Below are positions 27,217 to 37,359 of a stretch of 64,000 nucleotides of DNA, in pieces. The position numbers and the translations under genes are program-made. The DNA lies in the NCBI GenBank assembly GCA_030374765.1, contig JARGXX010000003.1, forward strand, positions 620,001-684,000. Reading direction: 5' to 3'. The first letter of the stretch is position 1, and every line of letters starts with the position of its first letter. The notes beneath the pieces are model-generated. The model was not told the DNA's origin, did no database searches, and worked only from the letters and a program-made list of their open reading frames with translations. Origin of the DNA: Agarophyton chilense (taxonomy: Eukaryota > Rhodophyta > Florideophyceae > Gracilariales > Gracilariaceae).

Positions 27217-30120
27217 TTAGAGGACCTTTGTGATTACTTGACGGTTTTGGTCTACAGAGAAGTTCCATTTTTTGAACAAAGGACTCTCATAGAATCTTTG
27301 ACAAGTGTATACATTTAGTTCTCGTGCCCTGGCCTCGAAATCTTCCATATCAACTTCTACTCTTCGTTGTCCATCAGTTTCCGCACTTTCCCCACGCACC
27401 TCGTCTTGAAGTGCCAGATGCGTCGATGAATAATCTCGGACAAGACCATTTAAAATGTATAAGAGAAGTTCGTTGTCATCCCGCCGGAATGCGAGGTACT
27501 TATGGAATTTGCGACGCATTTGTCGCATCAAAGAATATTTCTGGCTGGTGAAGAATGATTCCAACATAACCGCAATAGCAGTGTTGATGTCATCATCCCG
27601 AACATATTCACGCAAATGAAGGCGAGCATTACTTTCCGCGAGTCGAACAATGGATTCCAAATGCCGAAGGGCAATAGGCATTCCTCCAGATGACATTGAT
27701 TCACGGCGCAAATCAATGTACAGGGCAGATATTTTCTCCTTGTCCATATTACTGAGCTTCGGAACCACCGCCCGTCTGGCGTATCTTAAGTACTTTCGGA
27801 GCATTGGCTGGGGTATAAGTTCCACAGAGGTAGAACAATAATCGACAAATTCATTCCCTTTGCTCTCACCATTCTCTGAATCTTCATCATCTTCGCGTAG
27901 CTGAGGATGGGATTTAATGTGTGAGTCGACCACAAATCTTGCCAAAGTTTCATCTTTCGAAGCATCGACTGTATCTCGGACAACACAAAGGACGTCAAAC
28001 CGAGAGAGAATTGGTTCAGTCAAGTCCACGTTGTCGAAGAAGGACAGTGAAGGATCATACCGTCCCTTCAGGGGATTGGCGGCTGCAAAGACGGAACATC
28101 GAGCTTGAAGAGTTGTGACAATTCCAGCCTTAGACACAGAAATGCTCTGCTGTTCCATTGCTTCATGGATAGAGGTACGATCAGTGTCATTCATCTTATC
28201 GAACTCGTCAATGAGACACACACCTCTATCTGCTAACACCAAAGCCCCTCCTTCGAGAGTCCATTCCCTCGTCACCGGATCCTTGTGCACCACAGCAGTC
28301 AGACCAACTGCTGAGGCGCCCTTTCCAGTCGTATAGACCGCCCGATTTGCAGTTTTCTCGACATATTTGAGGAATTGCGACTTTGCGGTTCCCGGATCTC
28401 CAAGAAGTAAACAATTGATGTCCCCTCGAATATGATGCTTCTCACCAACTTCTTTGGCTTGGCCCCCGAACAAAGCCAGGGCAAGTGCCCGTTTTATATT
28501 GGCATGGCCGTAAATACTAGGCGCAATAGACGCAAACATTCTCTCAGCGATGCGAGGATGCCTTGATAGCTTTCGAATCTCTGCAATGTCATCATCCGTC
28601 AATTCACTCTCTGCATGTGCATCTTCCACTTTGCGAACGCAGTTTGCTTCAATTATTGTTGAGAACACAGGGAAGCCGTTCTGGATGTTAATGGAGGCGT
28701 CTATGTTATGTCTATATGTACCGGTCACTTCAACCTCTTCCCCTGGTCTGGCACAATCGATGAGATCATTGAGAATAATAATCTCTTTGTATCTTGGCAG
28801 GCGTCCTGCCGGGACGGACCCAGGCCTCTCTTGCAAAGTGAGCTTTTGGAAGTTTCCGAAAGAACTCTGCTCTGGGTTGATGGTAAATGGACCTCTGGAC
28901 TCACATTCTGGACAAGAGCGAATACTGCGCTCTGGTCTAAAGGTGGAGGTGGTGGGAGGAGTGAGGATTCTGCGACACTTTTCACAGTTGAGCTTCACGC
29001 TACGAAGGTGAGGAAAGACCCCAGAACGGCGTGTCACCACACCGCTGACCTTGATGAGTGTGTTGAGATGCACATGGCGAATGTCTCGAAGATTATCCAG
29101 AATAGGAAACTCGGCGATGCGAACAAAAACCTCCGGGTGAACACGGGAGTACTCCGGGAAAATGGTGAAAGTGAGGGCCGTGGCGACTTTGTTGTAAATT
29201 TCCAGAATTGGAGTGGGCGCATCTGCAAGCCATGTTGCTACGATAGGCTCACTCTGGGTGAAATGGCGGAAGTTGACAACTAGACTCTGGGCGTTGTTAG
29301 CAGCCATAGCTCGAATGCGATCCATGTAAATGAAGGATTCGGTCTTTTGGTCGGTGAAGCTCTTCAGAAAGCTTTCGAACCTCCTGTGAAGCTCCTTCTT
29401 CACTCTCTGCTCCTCGACAATCTGAGAAATTGGCTGTCCCTGGAATGCGGTGGCATCCAAATCAAGTGGATCATCACTTGGCGTGACATCCATGTGCTGC
29501 TGACCGTAGCTTAGAGCCGGTGATGGTGCACTGTTCTGGGGAGTGGGTGCATCGAGACCAGCGGCATTGTTCGGAGTACGGGTACCAGTAACGATAGCAC
29601 GACGTCTAGTGCGACGGCTTTCAAAGCCTGCAACAGCTTCCTCCTCAGAGTCAGAATCATTCATACGGACATGAGCACCATTCGCACGTTGATCATCACG
29701 GATTTGCTGAATATCACGGCGATTAAGCTCGCGTTCAGCGCGACGCCTTGCGGTAACGCTCATGGGGGCGACGCGATCGTTCTCAGCAACTTGGTCAATT
29801 TCATATCGGTCAAGCTGCTCAAGAGGCCGGTAATCATTGACCATGTCGTCGCCGAGAAGGTCTTCTCCTTCGTCTTCTTCGTCATCATCGTGGTGGTTGT
29901 TGGTGAGGATGTTTGCGTCTGCAATTTCGGCGTCGACGGCAAATTCGCGCTGCACATCAGAGGCGATGCTGTGTTCGGGTTGAATGTCATCGGAATCTGG
30001 GAGGGGATTGCTGGAGGAGGGCACAGGCGCGAAAGATGATGGGGCGTCGGTGCGCGTGCCAGAGGCCGAGGGCGGGGCTGGGTCGTCGGTGTCGTCAGTA
30101 GAGGAGCGACGGTTGGACAT
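27217..30120 (-). CDS. MCM2: DNA replication licensing factor MCM2
   Basis: 967 residues from ATG 30120 (MSNRRSSTDD). One of six subunits of the MCM2-7 replicative helicase in the nucleus. The N-terminus is acidic and disordered and carries the MCM2 hallmark GEDLLGDDMVNDYRPLEQLDR (in parts, about residues 85-110), the histone-binding and ELDRYE-like region, which separates it from MCM4-7. The zinc finger C-x2-C ... C-x2-C lies near 375-415 (CEKCRR, CPECES). The AAA+ core has Walker A GDPGTAKSQ (about 572), Walker B LIDEFDKMND (about 636) and the arginine finger SRFD (about 705). The C-terminal winged-helix region is present. Single exon of normal length; divergent from the NYN-like gene. Confidence 0.96.
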   Translation of the reverse strand: MSNRRSSTDDTDDPAPPSASGTRTDAPSSFAPVPSSSNPLPDSDDIQPEHSIASDVQREFAVDAEIADANILTNNHHDDDEEDEGEDLLGDDMVNDYRPLEQLDRYEIDQVAENDRVAPMSVTARRRAERELNRRDIQQIRDDQRANGAHVRMNDSDSEEEAVAGFESRRTRRRAIVTGTRTPNNAAGLDAPTPQNSAPSPALSYGQQHMDVTPSDDPLDLDATAFQGQPISQIVEEQRVKKELHRRFESFLKSFTDQKTESFIYMDRIRAMAANNAQSLVVNFRHFTQSEPIVATWLADAPTPILEIYNKVATALTFTIFPEYSRVHPEVFVRIAEFPILDNLRDIRHVHLNTLIKVSGVVTRRSGVFPHLRSVKLNCEKCRRILTPPTTSTFRPERSIRSCPECESRGPFTINPEQSSFGNFQKLTLQERPGSVPAGRLPRYKEIIILNDLIDCARPGEEVEVTGTYRHNIDASINIQNGFPVFSTIIEANCVRKVEDAHAESELTDDDIAEIRKLSRHPRIAERMFASIAPSIYGHANIKRALALALFGGQAKEVGEKHHIRGDINCLLLGDPGTAKSQFLKYVEKTANRAVYTTGKGASAVGLTAVVHKDPVTREWTLEGGALVLADRGVCLIDEFDKMNDTDRTSIHEAMEQQSISVSKAGIVTTLQARCSVFAAANPLKGRYDPSLSFFDNVDLTEPILSRFDVLCVVRDTVDASKDETLARFVVDSHIKSHPQLREDDEDSENGESKGNEFVDYCSTSVELIPQPMLRKYLRYARRAVVPKLSNMDKEKISALYIDLRRESMSSGGMPIALRHLESIVRLAESNARLHLREYVRDDDINTAIAVMLESFFTSQKYSLMRQMRRKFHKYLAFRRDDNELLLYILNGLVRDYSSTHLALQDEVRGESAETDGQRRVEVDMEDFEARARELNVYTCQRFYESPLFKKWNFSVDQNRQVITKVL

Positions 30121-30666
30121 GTTGGGTGCTGGATACGGAGAGGCGGGATGGGGTGTTGGGATGTTGCGGTAGCGAGAGAGGTGAGTGCGGTGAAGACGAC
30201 AAAGAAGGGACGAGTGTGGAGCAAGGCCAAGTTGTGGAGGCCAAAGGAAGCGATAAAGCGCGGGAGGCTCGTCAGTGGGCGGCACGGCATGTTACTCGAA
30301 CGCTTCGGTATCGCGATTTCCCGCCAAAATGGCTGCGACGATCTCGGTGGCGCTCATCGCTTACAGCGTAAGGGGGATGGGGGGGAGTGGGGGAAAAGGG
30401 TAAGGGGGAGGGCTTGGGCGCTCGAAAGCACGTGTGCCAAGTCATCGCTGCCGTTCGCCGCGCCGCCATGGCGCGCATTCACATGGTGCAATCTCTGCGC
30501 CAGTAGCAGCCCGCCTCCCGTATTCGCTCGAAGCGCTGACCATAGCTGCGCCTGATGCGTCATAGCGAGCCCATGGCGCCCCAAGGTCTGTGTGCCACAG
30601 TACACATAAATATCCGGTGGGGGGCGCCAGCCGCCTTCCCCCATGCCACGCTGGCACCCGTCCGAC

Positions 30667-30700
<34 letters not shown>

Positions 30701-30796
30701 AAGAGACTAAGGCAGAGGCGGCGAGAGCTCCGCAGAAAGAGAAATAGTCTAACGCAGCGCAGCCTACTTGGCTGACTTGCCTTCCGTGCGACCGTC
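30121..30796. promoter_or_regulatory. Divergent promoter of MCM2 and the NYN-like gene with GA repeat
   Basis: 676 bp. Close to the MCM2 start lies TTTCCCGCCAAAA (near 30318), which matches the E2F consensus TTTSSCGC and is found before replication genes in animals and plants. A (GA)n tract with AAAG interruptions runs at about 30668-30707. An ATAAATA at about 30604 could be a weak TATA for the plus-strand gene. Confidence 0.55.
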
Positions 30797-31720
30797 ATGG
30801 ACCACAAGCGCACGCGTAAGCTGGCCGCCGCCTGCGCTAAATGCTGCGCTAACAGGCATCTGCCAAAGTGCGCCCACTGTCGTATGTACATGTGCAAGCT
30901 GGTTTGCAAGTCCGCTGCTACCCGACGAGCGTCTCACCACAGTGCTTCCCAACAAGCTGCCCCTGCCTCCAAGCCTTCATCGCAACCGTCACCTCGCAGT
31001 GGCCCTCAATCGGCCTCTCCGCCCGACAGTACGCCGCCCAAAGCTGTCCAGCCCGCTGCTCAACCTACCACCACTTCTGTCAAGTCGGCCCATTCGCCAA
31101 AGAGTGCGCCCAAGCCCGCTTCGAACAACAATTCGGTGCCTTCGCCCGCACCTCAACCCAACCCGGCGACGCCCTCGGACACTCAACAACTGGATCAAAC
31201 CATGCCGAACATTGAGGCTGAGCAAGACGACGGTTTCACGCCGCTGTGTTACCCCTTGGTTGAGTGCGCATCAAATTCCTCGTTCTCCACTGTTGTGGAC
31301 GGTTTAGACGTCGCATACTTTCACCACCGCAAGCACTTTCGCTCAGTCAACGTGGTACGAGCGCTCAAATTTCTCCACAAGAAAGATAAGAAACCTGTGG
31401 CATTCATTCCGTATACTTACGTCGACTTCCGGTGCAAGAACCCAACACTTGCAGATGACCCTTGTGTCTTGAAGACCATTGAAGCGCATGGCCTAGTGCA
31501 TTTTGCGAAAGACAGTAAACACTACGCGTGGCACATGCTCACCTTCGCAAAGCAAAGAGGATGCCAAATTGTCTCCAACAGACGCTACGAAGTCAAACGG
31601 AAAGTCAGAATCCCGCCCGATGTTCAAGTTTCGCCCGAGGAGCTTAATGAATTGTTTGAGTATGTAGAACACAACCGTGTGCCTTACAAGTTTAGGGGGC
31701 AGTTTGCAACGAAGGAATGA
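30797..31720 (+). CDS. zf-HIT-like finger plus degenerate NYN/PIN-like domain protein
   Basis: 307 residues from ATG 30797. Residues 13-37 have Cys spaced C-x2-C-x8-C-x2-C-x4-C-x3-C (CAKC, CAHC, MYMC, VC) followed by His, as in zf-HIT or MYND-like fingers. Residues 40-140 are Ser/Pro/Ala-rich linker. Residues about 160-305 follow the order of Regnase/Zc3h12a-type NYN ribonucleases: VVDGLDVAYFHHR, VVRALKFLHKKDKKPVAFIP, the HGLVHFAKDS strand, QIVSNRRYE and a closing VPYKFRGQFA. Only the first catalytic Asp (168) is kept; the Asp pair is replaced by HYAW (242-245) and the SND motif reads SNR (260-262). It may therefore bind RNA or act as a scaffold without cutting. Homology to NYN is by motif order, not search. 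Single exon. Confidence 0.65.
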   Translation: MDHKRTRKLAAACAKCCANRHLPKCAHCRMYMCKLVCKSAATRRASHHSASQQAAPASKPSSQPSPRSGPQSASPPDSTPPKAVQPAAQPTTTSVKSAHSPKSAPKPASNNNSVPSPAPQPNPATPSDTQQLDQTMPNIEAEQDDGFTPLCYPLVECASNSSFSTVVDGLDVAYFHHRKHFRSVNVVRALKFLHKKDKKPVAFIPYTYVDFRCKNPTLADDPCVLKTIEAHGLVHFAKDSKHYAWHMLTFAKQRGCQIVSNRRYEVKRKVRIPPDVQVSPEELNELFEYVEHNRVPYKFRGQFATKE

Positions 31721-34700
31721 GTAGCCTCTTTTCTCGGAACGCGGGAAATCCTGATGCATTCTCTGCGGCAGCGGGCGTCGTCTACTATAAGCCCATCAGT
31801 TCATCTGCAACACACAAGTAGCATTTGCGCTCCTGGTCTCGATTCACATGTACGACGCTCGTGGTATGATGCTGTTTGCCTTCGGCATCACAGTACAAAA
31901 TGAAACAGGCGTGAAAATGAAGGTATCAGAACTCTTCGGTCGATTTCGTTGCAACTGAGCAATCATACAGAGTATAGTCGCGCTGAGGTGACCCCTTGAT
32001 ACAGATATAACTTCGTTTGGAATGACTCAAGTCGCACAGTGACGAACCCTCCGGCGTCCTTGGCTTTACTGAGCGATTTTCTCCCGTGTTTCTGCACAAA
32101 CACAATACAGGGAGGCGCAGGAAATTCCGACTCAGTGCTATTGAACAGTGTAAAACTTCAAAAACAGTAGTTTACCGAGGGTAGATTTGTAACCCATTTG
32201 ACATGCTCCAGTGCAGAAAGATATCGGAAGCTGTACCATAAACTCTTCCCCAAGTGTTTGGCACTTGTCTAATGTGTGACCTAAACGCACTCAGTACCAC
32301 AAAACCCCTGTGGCTTCTTGCCAATGCTTTCTACATTCGTCAAAAAGCCAAACCGTCTTGTAACAAACTTAAAATAATGCAACAGTCACTACTGTGTTCT
32401 CGGGAGTATTCGTGTAATACACCCAAGCATGTTCCGTATTATCACATACCGCTTTTAAGTCATCTCCAAGTCATTCTGTACAGGGAGAACGTCATCACAT
32501 TGAACACAGACTACTGAAGAAACTCGTGCAGTTCGATTTTTTTTTCTGTGTTCCTTCTCGAACCATTTTGAAAGCAACGTTGAGCTGTTTGAGGATACTA
32601 CGAAGGTACAGTCTGTCTGCTTCGGAGTTATTTTGAACTGATTCGGAAAACATGGGTTTCTTGACGCAAGGGAGCAATATCAGAGGCTTCGGATTGGGCC
32701 CATTCACGCACATTATGTCCGTTATACCTCTCCGCTCCCGTTGCTAAGTGGTGTCCTTCGAGCTCTCTCAGCAGCTCTTCTTCAACACCAGCCGACCTGT
32801 ACCCTTCTCTTTGTTGTAAGTCTCGGTTTTGATAGATGCAAATCAAGCCAAAGACATCTCTCTATCTGAAGAACGGCGTAATGTTCCCGTACCTTTCAGT
32901 ACATCTACTTCGTAGCCCTTCTAACGCCATCGTACATCGCTTACCAACACTAAAGTTTGTAGCGTGACCCGGTACTACCTCTTTTACTCAGAGGTAGAGA
33001 ACCCCAGTATATTCTTTCTATTGCAACCAGATCCTACGATAGAGCAATGCCAAAAACAAGACATGACTAAGCAGATGAGTTCCTATCGCCAAAAGAGACA
33101 AAGTTTGCTAATGTCTGAAGTACTTGAAAAATATCTTCCTTCGTCGTCCAAGCGCTTGGCTTCTCCACGGAATCGAAGCAACTATCAAACAAAAGCTGTA
33201 TAAATGTCGTCTGCATGATTTTCTTAGGACCTCTCTACTAGGGACAATCGCGAAGAGAAATATTACTGTGTTTTCTTGGGTTTATGTCGCACCTGGATTG
33301 GAGATACGAAAAACTCGGACTTGCTTACATTGGAAAAAATGAAGAATGGTAATTGTTTACTGCGCTGGCTTTCGCCACATCGAATAGAAGACCGATCCTT
33401 GAAGGCGCAATTGCGACATAAGCTACATTTTATGGACGAAGAAATGTGAAAAAGGCAAAAGAGTTTTGATCTTTCCGAAAAAAATATTATGCTTCGTGAG
33501 CTAACGCCGCGAACCACGAGTACAGGAAAACGCAGGACAAGTCATGAGGCCAAGAAAAAGAAGAACACGATTGTAATGACTTTCCTAGATCTAGATTAAA
33601 GCTAGTGGGTGCTCATTTTCTTGTGCATATCTACACATAGGATACAACCGTATCGAGTTTCGATACAGAAAAGTTCATATGACAAAAAAAAGATTTTGTT
33701 ACAATGTTTGGTTTGGTCCCACATTTGAGACAAATTCAATGGCGCTCGATTGGTCATAGTTTCGTACGGAGTACGAGCGATCAAGGAGCACATAAGCTCC
33801 ATTTGTCAGTCAATTCTAGGTTGAAATGAATGGTTTTGGTTTTGGACACTGCTTGAAGCGGACAGTGCAGACACAGCTCGATAATCCTAATCCAATTCTA
33901 CTAGTAAGCTAGGAGAGGACTGACCAGACCCCTTTAAATGGGGTCATTTACGTCGGTTGGGAGAATTGAGGTTTTGATCATCGACTCCCAAAGACTAAAG
34001 TTTGTTACAACATTTCTAACATCTCTTCGAGATTCGCGTCCTTTTTTGCCGGTTTTGACTGGAAGTAGGCGTTTTTGCTTATCGTGCATCAACCTACATG
34101 AAATTGGAAGAGAAAAATGGGTTAAAAACGACTGACTCAGTTTAGTAACTCAAAGTACCACAGGACGCTTTGTTTGTGTTTTGATCATCAAAAAAATGCT
34201 GATCCAAAGGTGGTAGAAGAGAACAGCGAAATATCAAAGCTCACTATTCGAAGAAAGACCGCTGCCCGTATCGTTTGTCATCAGAGATGACGCTCTACCA
34301 GGTTTTTGTTGACCGACAATCGGTACATAACGAAAAATATTCCATGAAAGTCACCTGCAAAAGGATTGAGTAGAGTTGGTTTATTTATACTTTCCCTGTT
34401 AGTGGGGTGTTGCTGTGTAAAATAGACTAAAGTCGTAGGGCGGCGGGTAGATGACTGGCCACAGGCTTTGCAGGCGGTTTGTAATGCGAAAAACGAAGGT
34501 GTGCAGGAATTTGGTTCAACATGCTGCTGTGTTTTTTACATTCCCGATGCTACCTTTAAAGACCGTTCGTCACAGTTTTTAAAGAACTAATAAACTATAC
34601 ATGCTTGATTCTAATGAGCACTGCGAAGAAAGCGACGCAGACGAGAACAGGAAATGCAGGAGTTATATTGTTTCTAGTGTAAGTAATAGACCGTAAACGG

Positions 34701-35787
34701 GGACGACGGTGGCAAGTGGGGGTGATCGGAGAATGGAAAGGAAGGCGTCAGATCGCGGATTTCACTGGAAACCCGCGCATTTCCATTTTTTTTCATACCA
34801 TACGGACTGGCTAGAGAGAAAGCCTTCGTCCCAGGCCAATATTGAGGGTTGTTGTTGTTTTAATCTCTCATTTGAATACTTTTTTTTGGAGCGGAGGAAA
34901 AACGTGTCTCGTTGTAACCTGATGTCAGCTAAAAGCGAATTGGCGAAAATAGGTTCCGTTGAAGCACTGTGTTTCGAAATATTTAATGCTCCTGACAGTG
35001 GGTAGTGGGGTATGCACAAGGTGCTCCTGTCACACGCACAATGGGATTGCGTTTTTGCGTTGTTGGGCGTGAATATAGTTGCGGCGACTGTATACCGTGT
35101 GTATTTGGTCATACTGTAGACACGTTAGTGTTCTACAGGGACGGAAGTGGAGCTTCGTAAGTCGGGCTGTACTATGATAGGGCACATGATGCGTTGCGAA
35201 TGCGGGCTGGGCTGAGGCCCAACGCGGGGACAGGCGCTGGAGGCGACAGTAGGTAGTTGAGCGCTGCTCCCTTTCGGATGCCATGCGCAAGGGCCGACGT
35301 TGGTTGTCTCTACAAAGGGTACCTATCGGCCACCCGGCGCGCCGTGTCACGCGCCGTGGTCCGCAAAGTTACACGGCGCATGTGACGCACTCTCGAATTG
35401 CAATCAAAACGCATAGCGCAATGCACAGCCTTGTCACCCACTTGCACCCCCGCATTTGCGGCTTGTCGCAGCATCACCTTGAGGTTGAGGGATTGGGGCT
35501 CTGCGGCTCTCCACCGGCCAGCGACAAGACGTTGATACCCAGGTACAGCAGCACTACGTAGAAAGCGCATTCAACTCGTACAGGGCCACTACACGCTAAG
35601 ACCATGACACGCCACATAACAGCTATAAGCGGCAACCTATATTCCACACCCCACCATGTACAACCAGCGCCCGCGTCGCCAGGGCGCTGTAAAGCGCCGT
35701 CGCCATCACCTTATAACTGATCGCGCCGCGCCTTTCTTGCCCCCCTCTTTCTCCTAACCATACCATCGCACCGCCACAACAACCGCC
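31721..35787. other. 4-kb gene-poor region
   Basis: No gene of more than about 115 codons with family signal was found. Scattered short frames (32254-32517, 32964-33203, 34709-35005, 35283-35561) lack starts with context or conserved motifs. Composition is AT-rich up to about 35.0 kb and turns GC-rich near the catalase gene. TATAA-like motifs at about 35627 and 35711 could belong to the catalase promoter. Confidence 0.45.
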
Positions 35788-37359
35788 ATGCCCCAATATA
35801 ACACAATCCCGGCGCTCACCTTCGCGCTCACACTCGCGCTCTGTCTGCAGTTCGCGCAGCGTGCGGCGGCCGAAGATGGCTCCGCCACGCTCACTGGCGA
35901 GACAGGGCGTCGCGCAGGATCAAATTTGCACTCCCAAGCCGCGACGGTGCGCGGTCCTTTGCTCCTGCAGGACGTGTATACGTTGGAGAAATTACGTCGC
36001 TTCAATCATGAGCGCATAGCAGAGCGCGTTGTGCATGCACGAGGCGCCGGCGCTCATGGTGTGTTTCGCGCCACGAGTGCGCTCCCTCATCTCACCGCCG
36101 CGCGCCTGTTCGAGCCCGGCAAGGAGACGGAGACCTTCGTGCGCTTCTCTACCGTTATTCATGGCCGTGGATCGCCCGAGACAGTGCGCGATCCACGCGG
36201 ATTTGCCGTCAAGTTCAAGACCGAAGAGGGCAACTGGGACCTGGTCGGCAACCATCTGCCGGTCTTCTTCATCCGCGACCACATCAAGTTTCCCGACATG
36301 GTACACTCGCTCAAGCCGGACCCTGTGACTAACGCGCAGGACCCCAACCGCTTCTTCGACTTCTTTGCCGCACTTGGCGGACAGGCCACGAACATGCTTT
36401 CTTTCGTGTACTCGGACGCCGGCATTCCCGCCAACTACCGCTTCATGAACGGGCACTCGGTACACGCGTACAAGTTTGTGAACGCCACGCGCCACGTGAC
36501 GTACGTCAAATTCAAGTGGATCAGCATACAGGGTGTGCGCAATCTGTCGCGCGCCGACGCAGCGCGCACGCAAGCTACCGACTTTTCGCACGCTACGGCA
36601 GATCTGTACAGTGCCATCGGGCGCGGCGATCTGCCGGCGTGGGATCTGGCCATCCAGACGCTGGCGCCGGAGCGCATGGACGAGCTGGACTTTGACCCGC
36701 TGGACGCCACCAAGGACTGGCCCGAGCACCAATTCCCTCTTACTGTGGTTGGGCGCATGACGCTGACTCGCGTGCCGGACAGCTTCTTCCTGTTTTCTGA
36801 GCAATCAGCATTCGATCCGGGCAACTTTCTGCCCGGTGCCATCGAGCCATCGGAGGACCGGTTGCTGCAAGGCCGGCTGCTGTCGTATCACGAGTCGCAA
36901 ACGCACCGGCTGGGCTCTAACAACTTCCATCAGCTGCCGGTGAATCAACCGATGACGCGCGTGCGCACATACAACCAGGACGGCGTGATGGCGTACGGCC
37001 ACGCCTGGAACGGTTCGGTCAACTACGAGCCGAGCACGCGCCCCGGCACTTACGCGGCGGATCCAGCATACCTGTACTCGAGCTCGCCGCTGTGCGGCGC
37101 AACTGTGCAGAAATCCATCGAGAAGACGGCCAACTTCGCGCAGGCCGGTGAGACATTCCGGCGGTTCTCGCCGCGCGATCGCGAGGCGCTGGTGGGCAAC
37201 ATAGCCGCGGATCTAGGAAAGGTGCGCGATGATGCGGTGCGACACACGATGTGCGCCCACTTCTTCAAGGCGGACGAGAGCTACGGCAAGGCGGTTGCTA
37301 AGGCGGCGCGTTGCAACATGAACGACGTGCGCCGTCGTGCTGCGGAGTTGAGCGAGTAA
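35788..37359 (+). CDS. Haem catalase with signal peptide
   Basis: 523 residues, small-subunit size. Breaks down hydrogen peroxide to water and oxygen. The first 28 residues (PALTFALTLALCLQFAQRAAAED) form a clear signal peptide with an A-x-A cleavage site, so the enzyme probably enters the secretory route. Active-site residues are present: His83 in ERVVHARGAGAHG, Asn155 in VGNHLPVFF, and the haem-ligating Tyr367 in LLSYHESQTHRLG. The FFIRD and RDPRGFAVKF blocks are also typical. No C-terminal peroxisome signal (ends ELSE). The gene is intronless and distinctly more GC-rich, with GCG/CGC codons, than its neighbours, which could mean horizontal origin; that is inference. Confidence 0.95.
   Translation: MPQYNTIPALTFALTLALCLQFAQRAAAEDGSATLTGETGRRAGSNLHSQAATVRGPLLLQDVYTLEKLRRFNHERIAERVVHARGAGAHGVFRATSALPHLTAARLFEPGKETETFVRFSTVIHGRGSPETVRDPRGFAVKFKTEEGNWDLVGNHLPVFFIRDHIKFPDMVHSLKPDPVTNAQDPNRFFDFFAALGGQATNMLSFVYSDAGIPANYRFMNGHSVHAYKFVNATRHVTYVKFKWISIQGVRNLSRADAARTQATDFSHATADLYSAIGRGDLPAWDLAIQTLAPERMDELDFDPLDATKDWPEHQFPLTVVGRMTLTRVPDSFFLFSEQSAFDPGNFLPGAIEPSEDRLLQGRLLSYHESQTHRLGSNNFHQLPVNQPMTRVRTYNQDGVMAYGHAWNGSVNYEPSTRPGTYAADPAYLYSSSPLCGATVQKSIEKTANFAQAGETFRRFSPRDREALVGNIAADLGKVRDDAVRHTMCAHFFKADESYGKAVAKAARCNMNDVRRRAAELSE

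Noticed and set aside
27217-30285. Longer MCM2 frame starting upstream of 30120
   Set aside because: The ATG at 30120 starts the acidic N-terminus typical of MCM2; the upstream 55 codons look like leader sequence.
35992-36804. 270-codon frame antisense to catalase
   Set aside because: It lies fully within the GC-rich catalase gene on the other strand; high GC leaves few stops. No family signal.
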